Assembly: GCF_004027225.2 (NCBI RefSeq)
Contig: NC_044290.2
Coordinates: 7,828,906 to 7,892,905 of the forward strand
Source: Strigops habroptila
Taxonomy: Eukaryota; Chordata; Aves; Psittaciformes; Psittacidae
Length of the DNA stretch: 64,000 nucleotides
Reading direction: 5' to 3'
The position numbers and the translations under genes were made by a program. Positions 1 through 13,290 of the stretch are shown here, one piece after another; position 1 is the stretch's first letter, and every line of letters begins with the position of its first letter. Under the pieces are notes generated by a model that was not told the DNA's origin, did no database searches, and was given only the letters and a program-made list of their open reading frames with translations.

Positions 1-3000
1 AGTAATAGTCCTCTTCTGAAAATTGACAACAACAAAGTTGTTCTTTGTTCACAGTCACTGTAGAATGAAGAAAGACTTCTTATTATAAGACACAGTCATG
101 ATTTAGTGGAAGAAAGACATTTTGCCATCTAAAAAATCATGAAGACTTACAGATAGGCAAGATAAGATCCAAATCCCAAATAATTTCTAAGGTTTAGAAA
201 TGGTTTACTGTGGGATATTTGTGTTGTAAGGAACTCAGTTTCTCTGATTTTCACTGAAATCATTTTGCATGACTATAAGGAAAATAATCTCAGATGTAAA
301 ACTAGGAAACTTGGCGCTGGATTTTATGATAACATGAGCTTGTAATACAAGAATGTTAAGATCTTAAGCTGCTTTTGGTTGGGCAATCTTTTTTCCTGAG
401 AGGTTGTTTGTTTTTTAATATCAAGAACCAACTGGAGGAACAGTCTTTCAGCTTCCACAGACACTGCACACTCCGTCCAGGTTCTGGCCTATCATATAAG
501 GCAGCTGTTAAAGTGTCTTCTGTGAGAAAATACATGAAACCAAGATTATTTTTTCGCTCTAGACCTACAGATCCCACTGAAATCAGTGTGCTGGTTTTGT
601 TGCCTTTGCTAGGTTATTTTACTCTTAGACTGATGTGACCAAACGTTTAATTCTCCCCTACTTATGTGAGTAGGACTGGAAATGTAAAAGCTCAGACTCC
701 TAATTTTCCTTTGCGAGGGCAGGATTTGGCACTTGTGGAATAATGCTGGGAAGAGCCATCAGAAGCAGAACAATGTTCAAGGTGTTATCAGTATGTGCTT
801 CATTTGAAGCATGGGCCTAAGCCATCACTCTAGCTTTATTTCACTTTAGTACATGTATAGTTTAAACATAAGCCTTGAGCACGCTCTGATGCATTTGCAA
901 ATCAACTACACCAGATTTTTTATGATGTTCACTTAAAGACAAAGGATTAGGAGTAACTGCATACATCAAGCACTTTTAGAATAATAGCAGATGGCTAATA
1001 CTGGGGGGAGATAGATTTCAGGTAAAGCTTTAAAACTGAAAAGTCTGCATATCCTATCACTCAGACCTTTGGGCTTATTCAGCCTTGGCTCAGATCCTAC
1101 TTTTATTACTGTTTTTATCTTTAGATTGGGTCATTCTTTTATTGTTGACAATTTTTAATGACACTATTTGGCTATATAAATCTTCTTCCTAGTGATTACT
1201 GCCTTCTAAAATTGCTCATATTTTTTCTTAGTAGACAAGCATTTAATCAGTTTAATCAAGGAATAAATAGCAAAACTGTCTTCTGGGGTTTCATTTTATA
1301 TCCTTCAATCTTTAATTAATGCTCAGGCAAAATCTGTGATCCCCAAGGGAAATACAGGAAATGTTTTTGTTGCCTTAGGACACAGTTCTACGAGGTGACA
1401 AATGCTCTCGATTTTATTGCAGACAATAAAAGTTGAGGTCACTGCCATCTTAGGACCTGCCCAGCATCTCCTGGGGTACTATTATATGTGGTATGTTCCT
1501 TGTGAATGCTATCTTGAAAGAGGGTACAGTCTAAAACCAATTTGAACAAAAAGGGGAAAGAAAAAAAGAATGTTTAATTTCAGATAATCTGATTTTGATA
1601 AATACAATACTAAAACCCTTCCTAAACTGCCTGTAGGTTCCGTGTCTGGAAACTGTCTTCCCTAGGTGCTCTCAGGGCTGATTGATTATACTTGTTTTAT
1701 TTTGTTCTAATTGCTTATCTACTGAATTAAAATCCTTCAGCTACAGTTCAGAATAGGTTATTCCTTGCAGATCCTCCCAGCATTTGCTCTTCAAAATAGC
1801 AGGAGTTTTCTGTTGCTTGACTTGGTATCCCCTTAGAGCATTTTCAAAGGGGCTGCCAAACATGGGAGATATCACGACTGGGTCTGCAAGCATGCGCTAG
1901 CTCTGAGAGCTTATTTCATGGTAAACATTGATGTTGAAGAAACAAAAGGATCTATTTTTGATAGTATGCTTTCTTATTATGCAATGTTTCAGGAGGTGCA
2001 TAAGGAACATCGATCCACGGCTCAAGAGACTTAGATTAGCAAGTCAGAGAAGTGTGAGTAAAACAGAGATGAAAGAGCCAGGTACCTTCGCAAAGGTGCA
2101 GCATTTGGGACAGTGAGTTTTAAAGAGAAAAAAGGGATCTTTGCAAAGCAAAAGGCTGTTCCAAGCTCAAAGGGAACAGAAACAGAAAGTCCCAGCAACC
2201 AAAGACAAAGGCAGTAATTAAAACAAAATCTTGCAAAGCTGTGCGTAGTCCAGCAAAGAGCTACACAGACACATTCTGTGCAAGAGCAAGCAGGGAAGAT
2301 GATATGACCTCTAGATGAAGGATTAAGTTTCAGGATCTTCAGTCAGTGGCATTGTTCATTGTTTTCCTGTTGCTCTGGCTCTCATTAGCCTCCAAACCAC
2401 CACTGTATGTGGGCCTGCATATGAGTGTGTAATAAAGAAACACATAGTCTTCTGTATTGCTAGTCCTCTAGCAGATGGTTTATACTCCTGTTACAGTAAC
2501 TTCAGAATTTCCCACTGAGATACATGTGTAAGTCTAAAAACTAAAAATATGGAATATATTTCTGGATAGCATAGAGCATGTCCCCTTCCAGCCCACTGCA
2601 TCTGCATCTAGCAGTGCTGTTTGCTACATTTATTTAATGATTATTTCAGTAACAACAGTGAAAGCTCTAAGGGTAAAGCTTTCAGAGTTGTCAGCAGTAC
2701 GACACTGTGACAGTGGCTTTGCAAGGGTTTTCAGATGGGCACACAGATCAGTAAAACCTCCACCAAGCATCAGTACTCTAGCTGAGCATTATTGCATTCT
2801 AAAGGATAGTGAAGTTTGGGAAATATAAAAGTAAGATAAGAAAGATGAAAAGTATAGCAAAATTACTGCTGTGCATTTAGGTTATGGGGTATGTTCATTT
2901 AGGGAGGAAAATAGCGACCTTGGAGTTTGTGTTATCTCATATGAGCAGAGACCTGCTTTCACTTTCATCATCAATACTGCTCAAGTTGGTAGAGAAGCAA

Positions 3001-6000
3001 AGGGTTCATACGAGGCCAGAATTTGGCTTTCTTGGTTCAGATACAACTAAATCCTGACTGGCCTCTAATGAGTAACGGTCCCTTGTCATTAGGAGAGTTT
3101 GACTGATTAATTGTTTAAGGCTGCATCTTGTCTCCTGAACAGATGTCAAGCAAATGAGTCTTGCACAAGATTGCTCCTTTTAAAGCTAAGTAACCCTGGT
3201 GCACTGGGAAAATTCAGCCGGGTGTTATGAATGTCAGCCCATGTTAAGAGGGGGAAAAAAAACCCAACTTCAAATACCACATGACTGCTTTGTAGCTCAG
3301 CATCGTGCACAGTGACCTACACCAGTTGTATTGTCTGCAAGACTCTTTGTGATTCCCTGTGAGGCTCCAGAGTTTGGCCCTAGTAGAAAGCTTGTCTTGA
3401 TAATGCTCAAAATCTAACAAAGGTACAGGCATTTTTTCCATTAGTTTTTCTTTTATTTTTTCTTTTCTTAAAAGATTGTCTTAAGTTCTCATTTTAAAAG
3501 AAAGCATTTTCCTTGCAAAGAAGTAAGAATCATAAGGAGGTTAATTATAATGGTATTTTAAATAATTCACTAGCATTTCTTTGCCAAAAAAATCCCTGTG
3601 TTCTCATGTTTTGTTTTTCCAAGCTCTAAAATTTGTCCTGCAATTTACTAATGTTAAAAAGATGGAATAAGCTACTGACATATTTCCAGATCAAATGCTT
3701 CTGTTTTCTAACAATAAATTTGGCTGCCCTCCGATAGCAATGACTTGTTTGAAAAGCTAAAAATCTTTAATTATTGTTAATTGCCCTGAAAATGTGAAAT
3801 TAATCTTTTGAACAGGAGCATTTGCAAATGGAAAACATTTTACATTTAGGATTTTTACTGCTGGCTTTCCAAATATTCCTTTAATATTCAGTTTTATCAA
3901 TTAAGCAAAACCTAGAGGTAGATTTGAATTCACTTTTATTGCTTGCCCCCACACGCGAATCGGAGAGGATGTATTTCTAATACAAGAATGTTCTGCAAAC
4001 CATTAAATCTGGGATTATCTCTTCGGACTGATTATGTCAAAGCTCTTTAGCCACAGCACTTTTGGAGAGCTAAAAATAAATTGTGGGCTGGGGGAGAGGT
4101 TATACATTTATTCTGTACCTAAATAATTTGTGCATATTGTGTGTGTCTGTCTACAATGTGAGACATGGTATCTGGACTTCAAGTTTATTTATAAGAGTTC
4201 TTTCCCTAGTAAGGATTTTGGCAAAGGGCTTAAAACAAACTGTCCTGGTAGAAGCATTCAAGGGATAAAGTCTAGAGCAAGTTTAAAAGAACTGAGTTCA
4301 CATCAGAAGCATTTAGAGCAGATTGACAGTAGAGCAAAATTTGGCTTCGTATTTTGAAAATGGATGAAAACAGTTCTTTTTTACCAGCGATTAACCAATG
4401 TTATGCTATTGAATATAGACAATAATAATCCTGATTTCAGTGCCACAATTCTGCACTGTTGAAGAGCTGGATGATTTTTGCATTGAATTTTTATAAGACC
4501 AAAATCAAGTTCTTAGAGCAGTTAGCAGAAAGTTAGGCATGCTCTCATGTGCCTCCTGGTCCTGACGTATGTAGGAGGAAAATCTTGTGAAGAGTAAACA
4601 CTTAACAAAGAATTTTTTAGTCACTTACATTAAAGACCTGTGGATGCTTTTCCACATAACTCTTCTCCTGTGCAGTTTCTCCCATTTCACAGGGTTGATA
4701 TATGCTCATAAGAAAAGAGAGCTAAGTACACAGCAGGTCATGCTACGTGGGGAAGAAAAATGGGAAAAAGTAGAATTTACAAATTGTTTAGTTCTTATTT
4801 AAATTCAGCAGTGGATTGCTGAGAAATGGCTTGATAAACACAAACAATATAAACACTTAAAATAGTACTGCAGGCAATAAATCTTGCATTGGCAGAGCTG
4901 GAATGGATGGAATCCAGTTTATTCAGCTCCCATGATTCCACAGGTATTGGAAGGAGTTCTGTGTTAAGCTGATAAATGAAATCACATGCTGGGACTTTAA
5001 TTCAGAGTGCTATCTTCTATATTAAGCCATATTAACTACATTATTTAATAAAAAAAAAATATGGCATTTCCTGGCATTATAGGAAACATTGCAGAAAAAT
5101 ACAGCAAAGACATTTTCCTTTGTATATTTACAAATATAAATATATTCATAATATATATAATATGAATGTTTCACTGTGTTGTGGAATAATGGAAATCATG
5201 TTCTTGATTAGACAGATGTTATTCACAAATTTCTCGTAAAGCACTGTAAAAGGGCTCTTCATATGCTTCATGTTGGCTGCTGTCCAGCTTTCTGAAGGTA
5301 AACATTGGAAACTTTGGGAAAGTTGCTCTCATTGCTAGTAAAAAATAGTACATTCACTTTCCTAGAACGAAATGATTATTTAAGAATGATCAGTATCTGC
5401 TGCGTTGTACTTTCTGTAGCTACAGATTGTTTATTCTTCTGTGAAACTGATCTCTATAGCTCTGGTAAGCTGATGCACGTTTTTGTAACATGAAGGAATG
5501 GAGTCCATCCAGTGCTGCTCTGACGAAAAAAAGCACTTATGAATTGTTTCTACACAAAACTGGAGCTTTTGTGTTTGGTTTTATTTAAGGATAAGAACTG
5601 AGGATATGGCCTTTATCTTCCACATTTTGCTTGGTCTTTGCTTAGGGGTTGCTTAAATTGAAGTAGTGGCTTCATTAAAAAATTACAGTTCAGAGATAGG
5701 TTAATCTCTTCATCAGCTGGAGATGTGATTTATGTTAGCATCATACCTACTTCTTGGTGAACAGTACTGTTGTCCTCATCATAGCCAACTTACTCTGAGC
5801 TCAGTATACTCAAATGAAAGGTGTGAATACAAGATAAGATCATAGCATGATCATGTTGACTGGAATAGTGATCCCCATACCCATAACATTGACTCAGTTT
5901 CCTACTTCAACATATCCATTTCTATAATAAGATATTAAAGTGAGCATTCCTGAAGACAGAAAGACAAAATCTTGAAAAGGTAAATCTAGTATAGTTCCAT

Positions 6001-9000
6001 CATGGCACTTCATGTTTAATTAAACCAATGCACCTGAAAGGTGAGTATAGGCATGGGCTTTAGGTACACTCTATGTATGTTAGAAGTTATGAGAAGAGCT
6101 CTTTTATGGTGTGTATTATATGTACAATATTTTTCAGCTAGTTCTTGTAATGAACTTATATTATAAAATTAATCTTTGCACTGACTTGACTATAAAAACT
6201 GTGAATTTATTAGCAAGATTTTTTTTAAGTGAAAAGAAGCTATTTCCTTTATCAAGAACACATTATTCCAGAAGGGAGAAGAGGCTGTGTCTTGCCCACA
6301 CACAGTATGGCTAGTGTGCATACTACCAACCATAAGGTGTGCAGTGTTCTCACCCACAAACAGTAAGCCTATTCCATTTATCTGTCCTTACCGAGCCTTG
6401 GTCAGGTTCTTGCCATTCATATAGAAGTTTACCAAAAACTATAAAGCAGCTTAGACTACATGTCAAATGTAGGGTTTAAGTCTTAAAAAGTATCACTGGC
6501 TCTGTTTTAGTACATGCGTAAAGACTGTGGAAGCACGTCCAGAGTTTAGTCTAGAGGACATGTAAAGAACATCGTTCTTTTCATTTATTCATCAGCCTGT
6601 TTCTGCAAGAAGAGAAAGGACTTAATGATGCCAGAATATTAATTCATGTTCTAACAAACTGAGTGTATTTCTATGATGTGATTTCACATTTGGTCAACTT
6701 TTTCTTGACCACTATGCCTCGGGCTTTAACTGGTATGATGGCAATGTTAATACCTGGAGTTTTGTAAGACTTTGCTAGTCTGGGCTGTACAGTGTTGCTG
6801 GGTTAATTGTCTACAGCTCCATTAATTATCAGGAAGTATCACCAGTCTATATCAGGAGTCTCTTACAAAAGCATTGTCTCTAATGTATTGGGCAATGGGA
6901 TCTTTGGTCCAGGTTCTAGCACTCAGAATACTCTATGTCTTGTTTGTAAAAATCTCACAGTTAGCAAGAAAAAGAGGATTCTGTATTTGAAAGTGTTGTA
7001 ATGATCATGGCAACTCCAGACTCCATCTTGTATTTCTTGCTTTGAAATTGGTAAACCTCTTCTGGGTTGCTAATAGCATTTCTTGTTTCTTTTTAGCCAC
7101 GTGACACAGACAACATCATGGATCCATCCCGTAACAAGCGCGCTAAGCTTGCTTTGCTCTGAGGATGATGACGATGGAATAAGAGAGCTGCCCAGGTCCA
7201 AGAGCTGAGGACGTCTGTTCACAGAAAGTAGTTTGTGTAGTTTCAGTACACTAGTGAGAAGATGCACCCTTTCTAATCTGCATACTTTCTAGTCTAATGT
7301 TATAGTACCTGATGATGTTTCTCCCTTTCAAGTCAGAGGAAGTTCTGCCACTTTTTTATTGCTGGGTGCTACAGAAGTGCAGGCACTGCAGATGTCTCCC
7401 TTCAGTCCTTAATCTGTTGCTGTCCAGTGTGCAGGGATCAGTCTGATCTTGGGGCCCAATCCAGGCTTTTCAAGACATCTCTGCTGGCATAACTTCCTTG
7501 ACCTGAAGTGAAATTTTTACAGCTTTGACCACCATGAGAGTTAAGATGGGACCATTGGTTGTAATTTCACATGGTAGATTCCAGCTGATGGTTGACAGAA
7601 AGCTGCAAGGTGAGGTGTGGTGGGTTTTTGTTAACCAATGCTAGTGAGTGTAATGTAGATACTTTAACTACTGAAAATCTTTATTTTTATGGAAGAAACT
7701 TGTGAATAAGTTTTGCTAATAGAAATTCAGCAATTTATTACAAGTATTGGAGCCCTGATGACTTTCAAAACAAATACTTTTTAAGATTGGTGGTTGGGCT
7801 TTAAAAAATGAGTCTTTGATAAGTTGTCAAGTAAAAAGAAACAGTTTGGTAAAAGGACATCATACTCTGTCAACAATATGAGGCAAGAATGAAAATTATT
7901 CTACTTTTGTACTCTGCTAAACCGATACATACGAGCATCAAATACTTCAGTGGAAGCTGTGAAGTTTCAAGTACAATGAAACCTGTGAAACCACCTCCAG
8001 GATCAGCAGAAATCAGTCACCTCCTCAAAGTTGGTCTTTAAGTAGAACAAAATCATTTTGTACGCATTGGTGATGATTTAAAGAGGATAAAGAAAATGAC
8101 AGGAGGTGCTAGTGCAAGCTAATGAGCAGGTTTCACTGTACCTTGGTAGCACAGGATATTTTAAATCCCATTATTCACAGCACAATGTATGATGTCAGCT
8201 CTCTTAAATATATGAGACTATGCTATGTTTCTCTGGAGGCTCTTTACATATGTGTGTATGTATATAATACGTATGGTAGGTGTTGATTAATGAATGAAAG
8301 ACAGATCTGAAACTTTGCAGAAGTTTCTCATCATACTGATGAGTGCATCAAAGGAGAACTCTTTCTCTGATCTTCAGTGTGAGATGGATAATGGGATTGT
8401 ATCAGTGTGAGGGAGGATAGGCTGCAATCTCCCACACTTAAGGACTTGAGAACCCCCCTGGAAAGGCTCAGGCACACTCCTGTGCTCCAGGTCACCTCTG
8501 CTGACCAATACAAAGGGATGGGGCTGTGCAATCACAGTTTTTGAGGTCTGTCTTCAGCAGGTGCGGCACTGGGTTTAAAAGTCCCATTACTCTGATGAAT
8601 GGATAGAAAGACCTGACTTATTTGCAGTTCTGGTGCCTATGCTGCGCTCTCTGTCGTTATCGTTACAGAGCTGCGCCAAGTCAGGCACATTGTAGCTGTT
8701 GATCCTTTTGAATCAAAAAGAATATACCTTTTTTCTCTTAAATCCAAGTCAAGTCTCTTCTTTGAATGGCAGTGCAGTGATTCGGCATGGAGAGCACATC
8801 TCCAAATGTTCTTCCCAGAGGAACAAAGGGCAGCTCATGAAAGAGTTTTTTGCAGGCTTAGCTGGAAGTAGATGTCAAGATATATTGAATAAGCAACTAG
8901 GAAATTTTTGTTTTGTACTTTTAACTAGGTCAGAACCAAATTATCCATGAATCTACACAGGTGGTGTGGATTAGGAAGAAGAGCTTGCTCAGCAGACCTA

Positions 9001-11045
9001 CAGTAACCTGTATGTCTAAGAAAACTCCTCATAGCAATAACACATAAATGCTTTAGCCATATTTTGCTCCACTGGCTCCTACATGCTTCACAGCCTCCTT
9101 TGTGTTCCTGCAGAACACAATCTGAAGGGACAGAGCACGTGCTCCAGTTTCAGGGTTGGACACTCTAGAAGCATTTTTATTTAAATCCCTCTCCTGAAAA
9201 TGGCACAGACTCATCGCCCATAGAGGATATTTAAGGTTTGGAATTCCTTGTGATATTTTCTGTAGCTGTAGTAGTTTGGATGCTTTATGACAGGCACTTT
9301 GAGTTCATACATCCGTGATATCCTGACTGCATATAGATTCCAGTTTTCCAGTTGAGAGGTTTGAATCTCCACTTGACCCTCACAGTCTTGATTTATTCCG
9401 CTAGTGGCTTTGTGACAGCTAGCTGGGTGCTTCAAATAGGAAAAGCTATTTGGAGACAGAGGTCATGGATTAGGCAGGCTGCAAGAGCAGAGACTTTACA
9501 GAGAGCAATTCAAAGCAGTCCTTGGGTGAGCTGGAGGAGGACAGCTATGCCCGTTGCGCTTGCTCTTCCCCGGCGAGCTGGTGATGATCTCTGGCTTGGA
9601 GCATGCAATGCTCAGCCTGCTGTGCACAAGAAGTGGAGAAACTGAGACACCGTGCTGGCGCGCTGCCTGCTCTGCTTGCTGCCTCCACCCACAGAGAGAA
9701 ACTTGGAGACTATTTCTCCTTCTCCCTCATAAATTTGCCTAGAAATTGAAGACGTTAGAAATAGATCTCGGCTTCTATCTGGCTTCTCCTCCAGTAAGCA
9801 ATTACCTCTTCAGATAATCCACTAATTCAGATTCTCTGTTATTGAGACTACATTTTCATACCTACAATCTCCAAATGTTCCAGTCTATTTTTGTACGCTG
9901 GCATACTTGTTTCCTAGGTTATTTCTCTCTTATCTCCCCTTGCCTCTTCCTTTCTGTGAAATAGTTTGTGAAATTATTTTGATTAAGATGAACTGTGTAT
10001 ATTGAGACAATGGTTCTAGGATAACTTAGAATTTGTAAAGAGCAGTTGTCAAAATATGCAACACTGTAAACAATGACTCTCTATTTTTATTCCACAATAA
10101 TAAAAAATAAGTGGAAAAGAAAAGAAAGTGCACGTTATATCCTTTAAAATAATGAAACTACAGCTTCATAAGGAAATGGCCACAGGGCCATAAATTATTC
10201 TTGTACTTCTATTTATTTTCTATTTAAAGTTGACATTGTGAAAAATACTGTTCTGCTACACACTGGTGTTAATCTTTACCTGAATACTTGCACCACACTG
10301 CCCTTTGAATACTGCAAATATTCCAGTAAATTTTAAATGGCACATTCTCCCATCAGAGTAAATAGCTTCACACAAATACCTACACAGGCGTATTAGATAC
10401 TCGGCTTCACAGGTGCTAAATAACTTCCTTGTAACACTACTCAGTGCCTCAGTAACTTAGATGATCCTTTTGTCAACACCATCAGATAAATATAAGCACA
10501 CATATATGAGTGGCCTTTCCATAAACATTGCTTAAATACTCACAGAGTAGGCAGGCATATGTGCTGGCCAGTGCACAGCCACACTGCCCTACAGTGCCTG
10601 CACACTGTGCTTTTCTACGGTCAATATAGGAAAGATATAGCACTTAGGTAAGTAGATACAAAAACCTCTGTAGATTTTTATGATCAATCAGGATGGAGGG
10701 ATGACACACCAACAGTTGCTATTTGCACATTTAATGCACAGCAAGGACCACCTTGGATGCAACCTTACAGCATTAAACCTGCTCTGGCACCAGTTTCATC
10801 TGGAACCTTGAGGAGTCATATGGGTTTGTGGTAGTGCCAGGCTCTGTACAGAGAATTTCATTGTAATTCTCAAGTAGTCTTATTCTCAAAGGATGAGCTC
10901 ACTTGGCCTTTACCTAGAAAGCCCTGTTTAATACCATCCCCTTTAAAACCATAACTGATGCAAAGTACAGTTCCTCTTTATCCTCAAAAATGTGGTGGTG
11001 GAAGTCTCTTGTGTACAGATTTCAGTGATAGAAGGTACTTTACTC
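1..11045. other. upstream intergenic DNA, no gene seen
   Basis: This is AT-rich DNA with no recognisable exon, RNA gene or young transposon. The open frames are short and resemble nothing known. Notable contents are an AT-rich conserved-looking block at about 3440-4080, a 12-base palindrome around an E-box at 9133-9144, and a short AT-rich stretch at 10040-10260. The human neighbour on this side of HLF is STXBP4, but I saw none of its exons. Confidence 0.6.
3440..4080. promoter_or_regulatory. possible conserved noncoding element (far upstream)
   Basis: This repeat-free AT-rich block is dense in homeodomain-type TTAATTA/TAATT words, SOX-like and octamer-like words (ATTTGCAAAT near 3821-3830). 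It has few CpGs and no coding sign. It reads like vertebrate developmental enhancers, but I cannot test conservation, so this is a weak call. Confidence 0.22.
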
Positions 11046-11053
11046 TTACGTAA
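11046..11053. promoter_or_regulatory. perfect PAR-bZIP D-box core TTACGTAA
   Basis: TTACGTAA is the palindromic core bound by HLF, DBP, TEF and the repressor NFIL3. It lies about 18.5 kb upstream of the HLF start. An autoregulatory role is only a possibility, because a single 8-base match is not rare. Confidence 0.3.
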
Positions 11054-12949
11054 TTAAACAGGACAAATCATTTCATCTACTGGGGCTATGCATGTTACTG
11101 AATCACCTTGTGCTTACTTTGTAGATCTGTTGTAGGCATGCAACAGGGCAGAACTCCAACGGTTGGCCAAGGAGAGAGAGAGAACAAATCCCGCTTTTCC
11201 TGCTCTAACAAAAGTTTTCAGAATTACCAAACCCCAACTTTTAAAGGAAGAGAAAAAAGCAAATCAGACTTGTTACAATTCCTGTGCGGGTCTCTGTGGA
11301 GCCTCACCTACTTTATTTACACTCCTTACAGTTGTAGTTTAAGGAACAGAACCTAATGGTATTCTACATAGGAATCAGTTGGAAGCTTTAGCCTCTACTG
11401 TAAATTAAGGAATAAGAAATTACTTACGCTAAAATGAGAAATACAATAAAATAGGGGCAATTCCTGTAACTTATCGGTTTAGGTGGTTTAGTTCAGAAAA
11501 TATTTGCTTTGTGAACTCTTATCTGTTGGGTGGCCTCATCTGCCCCTCAGAGGAAGCGGAGTTGGAGTTACCTCAAGCACCCACTGCTGGAGAGCATGGA
11601 GTTTCACATGTGTGTTTTCCTGTGGAAAATAAACCTCACAAGCCAGAAGACAGGCTCAGCCAAGTAAAGTGTTTAACTCAGGTTGATCTATCCCAGGTAA
11701 CCTTCACCATCTATTTAAATGCTTCTCGTGACTGGCTGCTTTATGAACCTGAAACAGTTTGGTTGATTTCTTTAAGTCTGTTCCTGACACACAGGAGGGT
11801 GTCTGTCGACATTGAGCTAAGGCAGGGAAAATCCTTTAAGACAAATATTTGTGGTTGTGGAACAGGCCAGGCTGTGTGGAACTGCCTAGTGGGAAAGGCT
11901 CTCCCAAAGCTCAAGGAACGCTGTTATGACTTGGCCTGTGAAATGTTGACTTTTCTGGGAACTGATGGGATTCTTGACGCTCGGCTCAAGAAACTGAGTC
12001 AGAAACATTAATGCTTACTCCAAACCATGCACCAAAACTCAGTGGTCTATTTTGCAAGTATTGCTCTGGGTGACTTTTGTATCTGGGCTCTAACTTAAGA
12101 AGCAAAACTTTAGGCCGGCTCAGGAGTATCTGTTCACTTCTGTGCTCAGGTACTATCCATACCCCTTGATCCAAGGAGCATCAGCTTGAGCTTTATCTGC
12201 AGCAAACAAGCACAGCCCAGCAGCTCGTACAGTCACCTGTCAGCTCCAGCACCGGGGCCAGCTTTGCAAAGATGTTTAGCAGCTTAAACATGCTGATGGA
12301 GTTAATGGGAATTAGGCACCTAACCTACTTAGATGCTGCTATAAATGCTGCTAGGCATGTTTAGGTACCTAAATACCTTAGCAAATCTTTCCCCTTACTG
12401 CTTGCAATGATAGCATACCAAAAATCAAATACTAAGGAATAAAGCCTAACCTTTGTCCTCTCTAACCAGCTTTGCCTTTCCCTGGGGATTGTCTTCGTGT
12501 AATACTAAAAATACCAGCCATCCCACAGGTTGTACCATCCAAATTCTGTTCATATTTTTTGATGGCTTGATTATTTATTCTAGATTCTAGATTTTTTCCC
12601 CCAAACAGTGGCTGATGTTGCCATGGATTTAATAGGTTGATGTTTCGTAACAGTCTTTTAAGATAAGTTGTTTTATTACAAGATAATGGTATGGAATTCT
12701 CTTCCCACAAAGCTGCAATGAGTTTTGTATCATTCATTATTAAGTCATATAGTTGAAATAAATGGAATGTGCCAGAATCTGTTCCAAATCGAGCCTCATG
12801 TCTCCAAATATGAGGAGGGGAAGTTGAAATCTTATGGCCTGAGAAACCCAAGAGCACTGAGCTCTCCAGGGATGGTGAAGCTGTCAGCCCCCAAGCAGCA
12901 GCCTGAATTGTGTTTTTTAATCCCCAGTCTGTGCCACTTGGGATCCTAA

Positions 12950-13290
12950 TGTTCGATACTGTAATTAATCACCATGGGGGTTACACATTCCAAGTCGAAG
13001 ACAACTGTACATAATTGATGTCATGGCATGAGCAGGAGCAGAGAAGCCCATTAAGAAAGCTGCCTGTCATGCTCAGTTCATATTATTCGTTCAAATTAAA
13101 TACAAAAGTGTTGTAAATAATGAAGATGCAGAGGAACAGGAAATAGGATGCCAACAGTGCTAAAGTATATGACTGTCTTGTTATGTGGCTATTTGCAAGA
13201 TGCAACCAAAAGGAATCATTTTGTTATTACAGGAAATGTGTAAATGCAATTAATTTCATTCATTTCTCATCTTTGGGAATGTAGTCTAGT
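12950..13290. promoter_or_regulatory. possible conserved noncoding element
   Basis: This repeat-free block contains CTGTAATTAATCACC, TACATAATTGATGTCATGG, ATTATTCGTTCAAATTAA and ATGCAATTAATTTCATTC. The density of homeodomain and bZIP-like words is unlike the flanks. The enhancer idea is inferred and rests on text alone. Confidence 0.22.

Noticed and set aside
11511..12011. 166-codon open frame upstream of HLF
   Set aside because: It begins with GTG, not ATG, has no recognisable domain, and a frame of this length is expected by chance once or twice in 64 kb on both strands.
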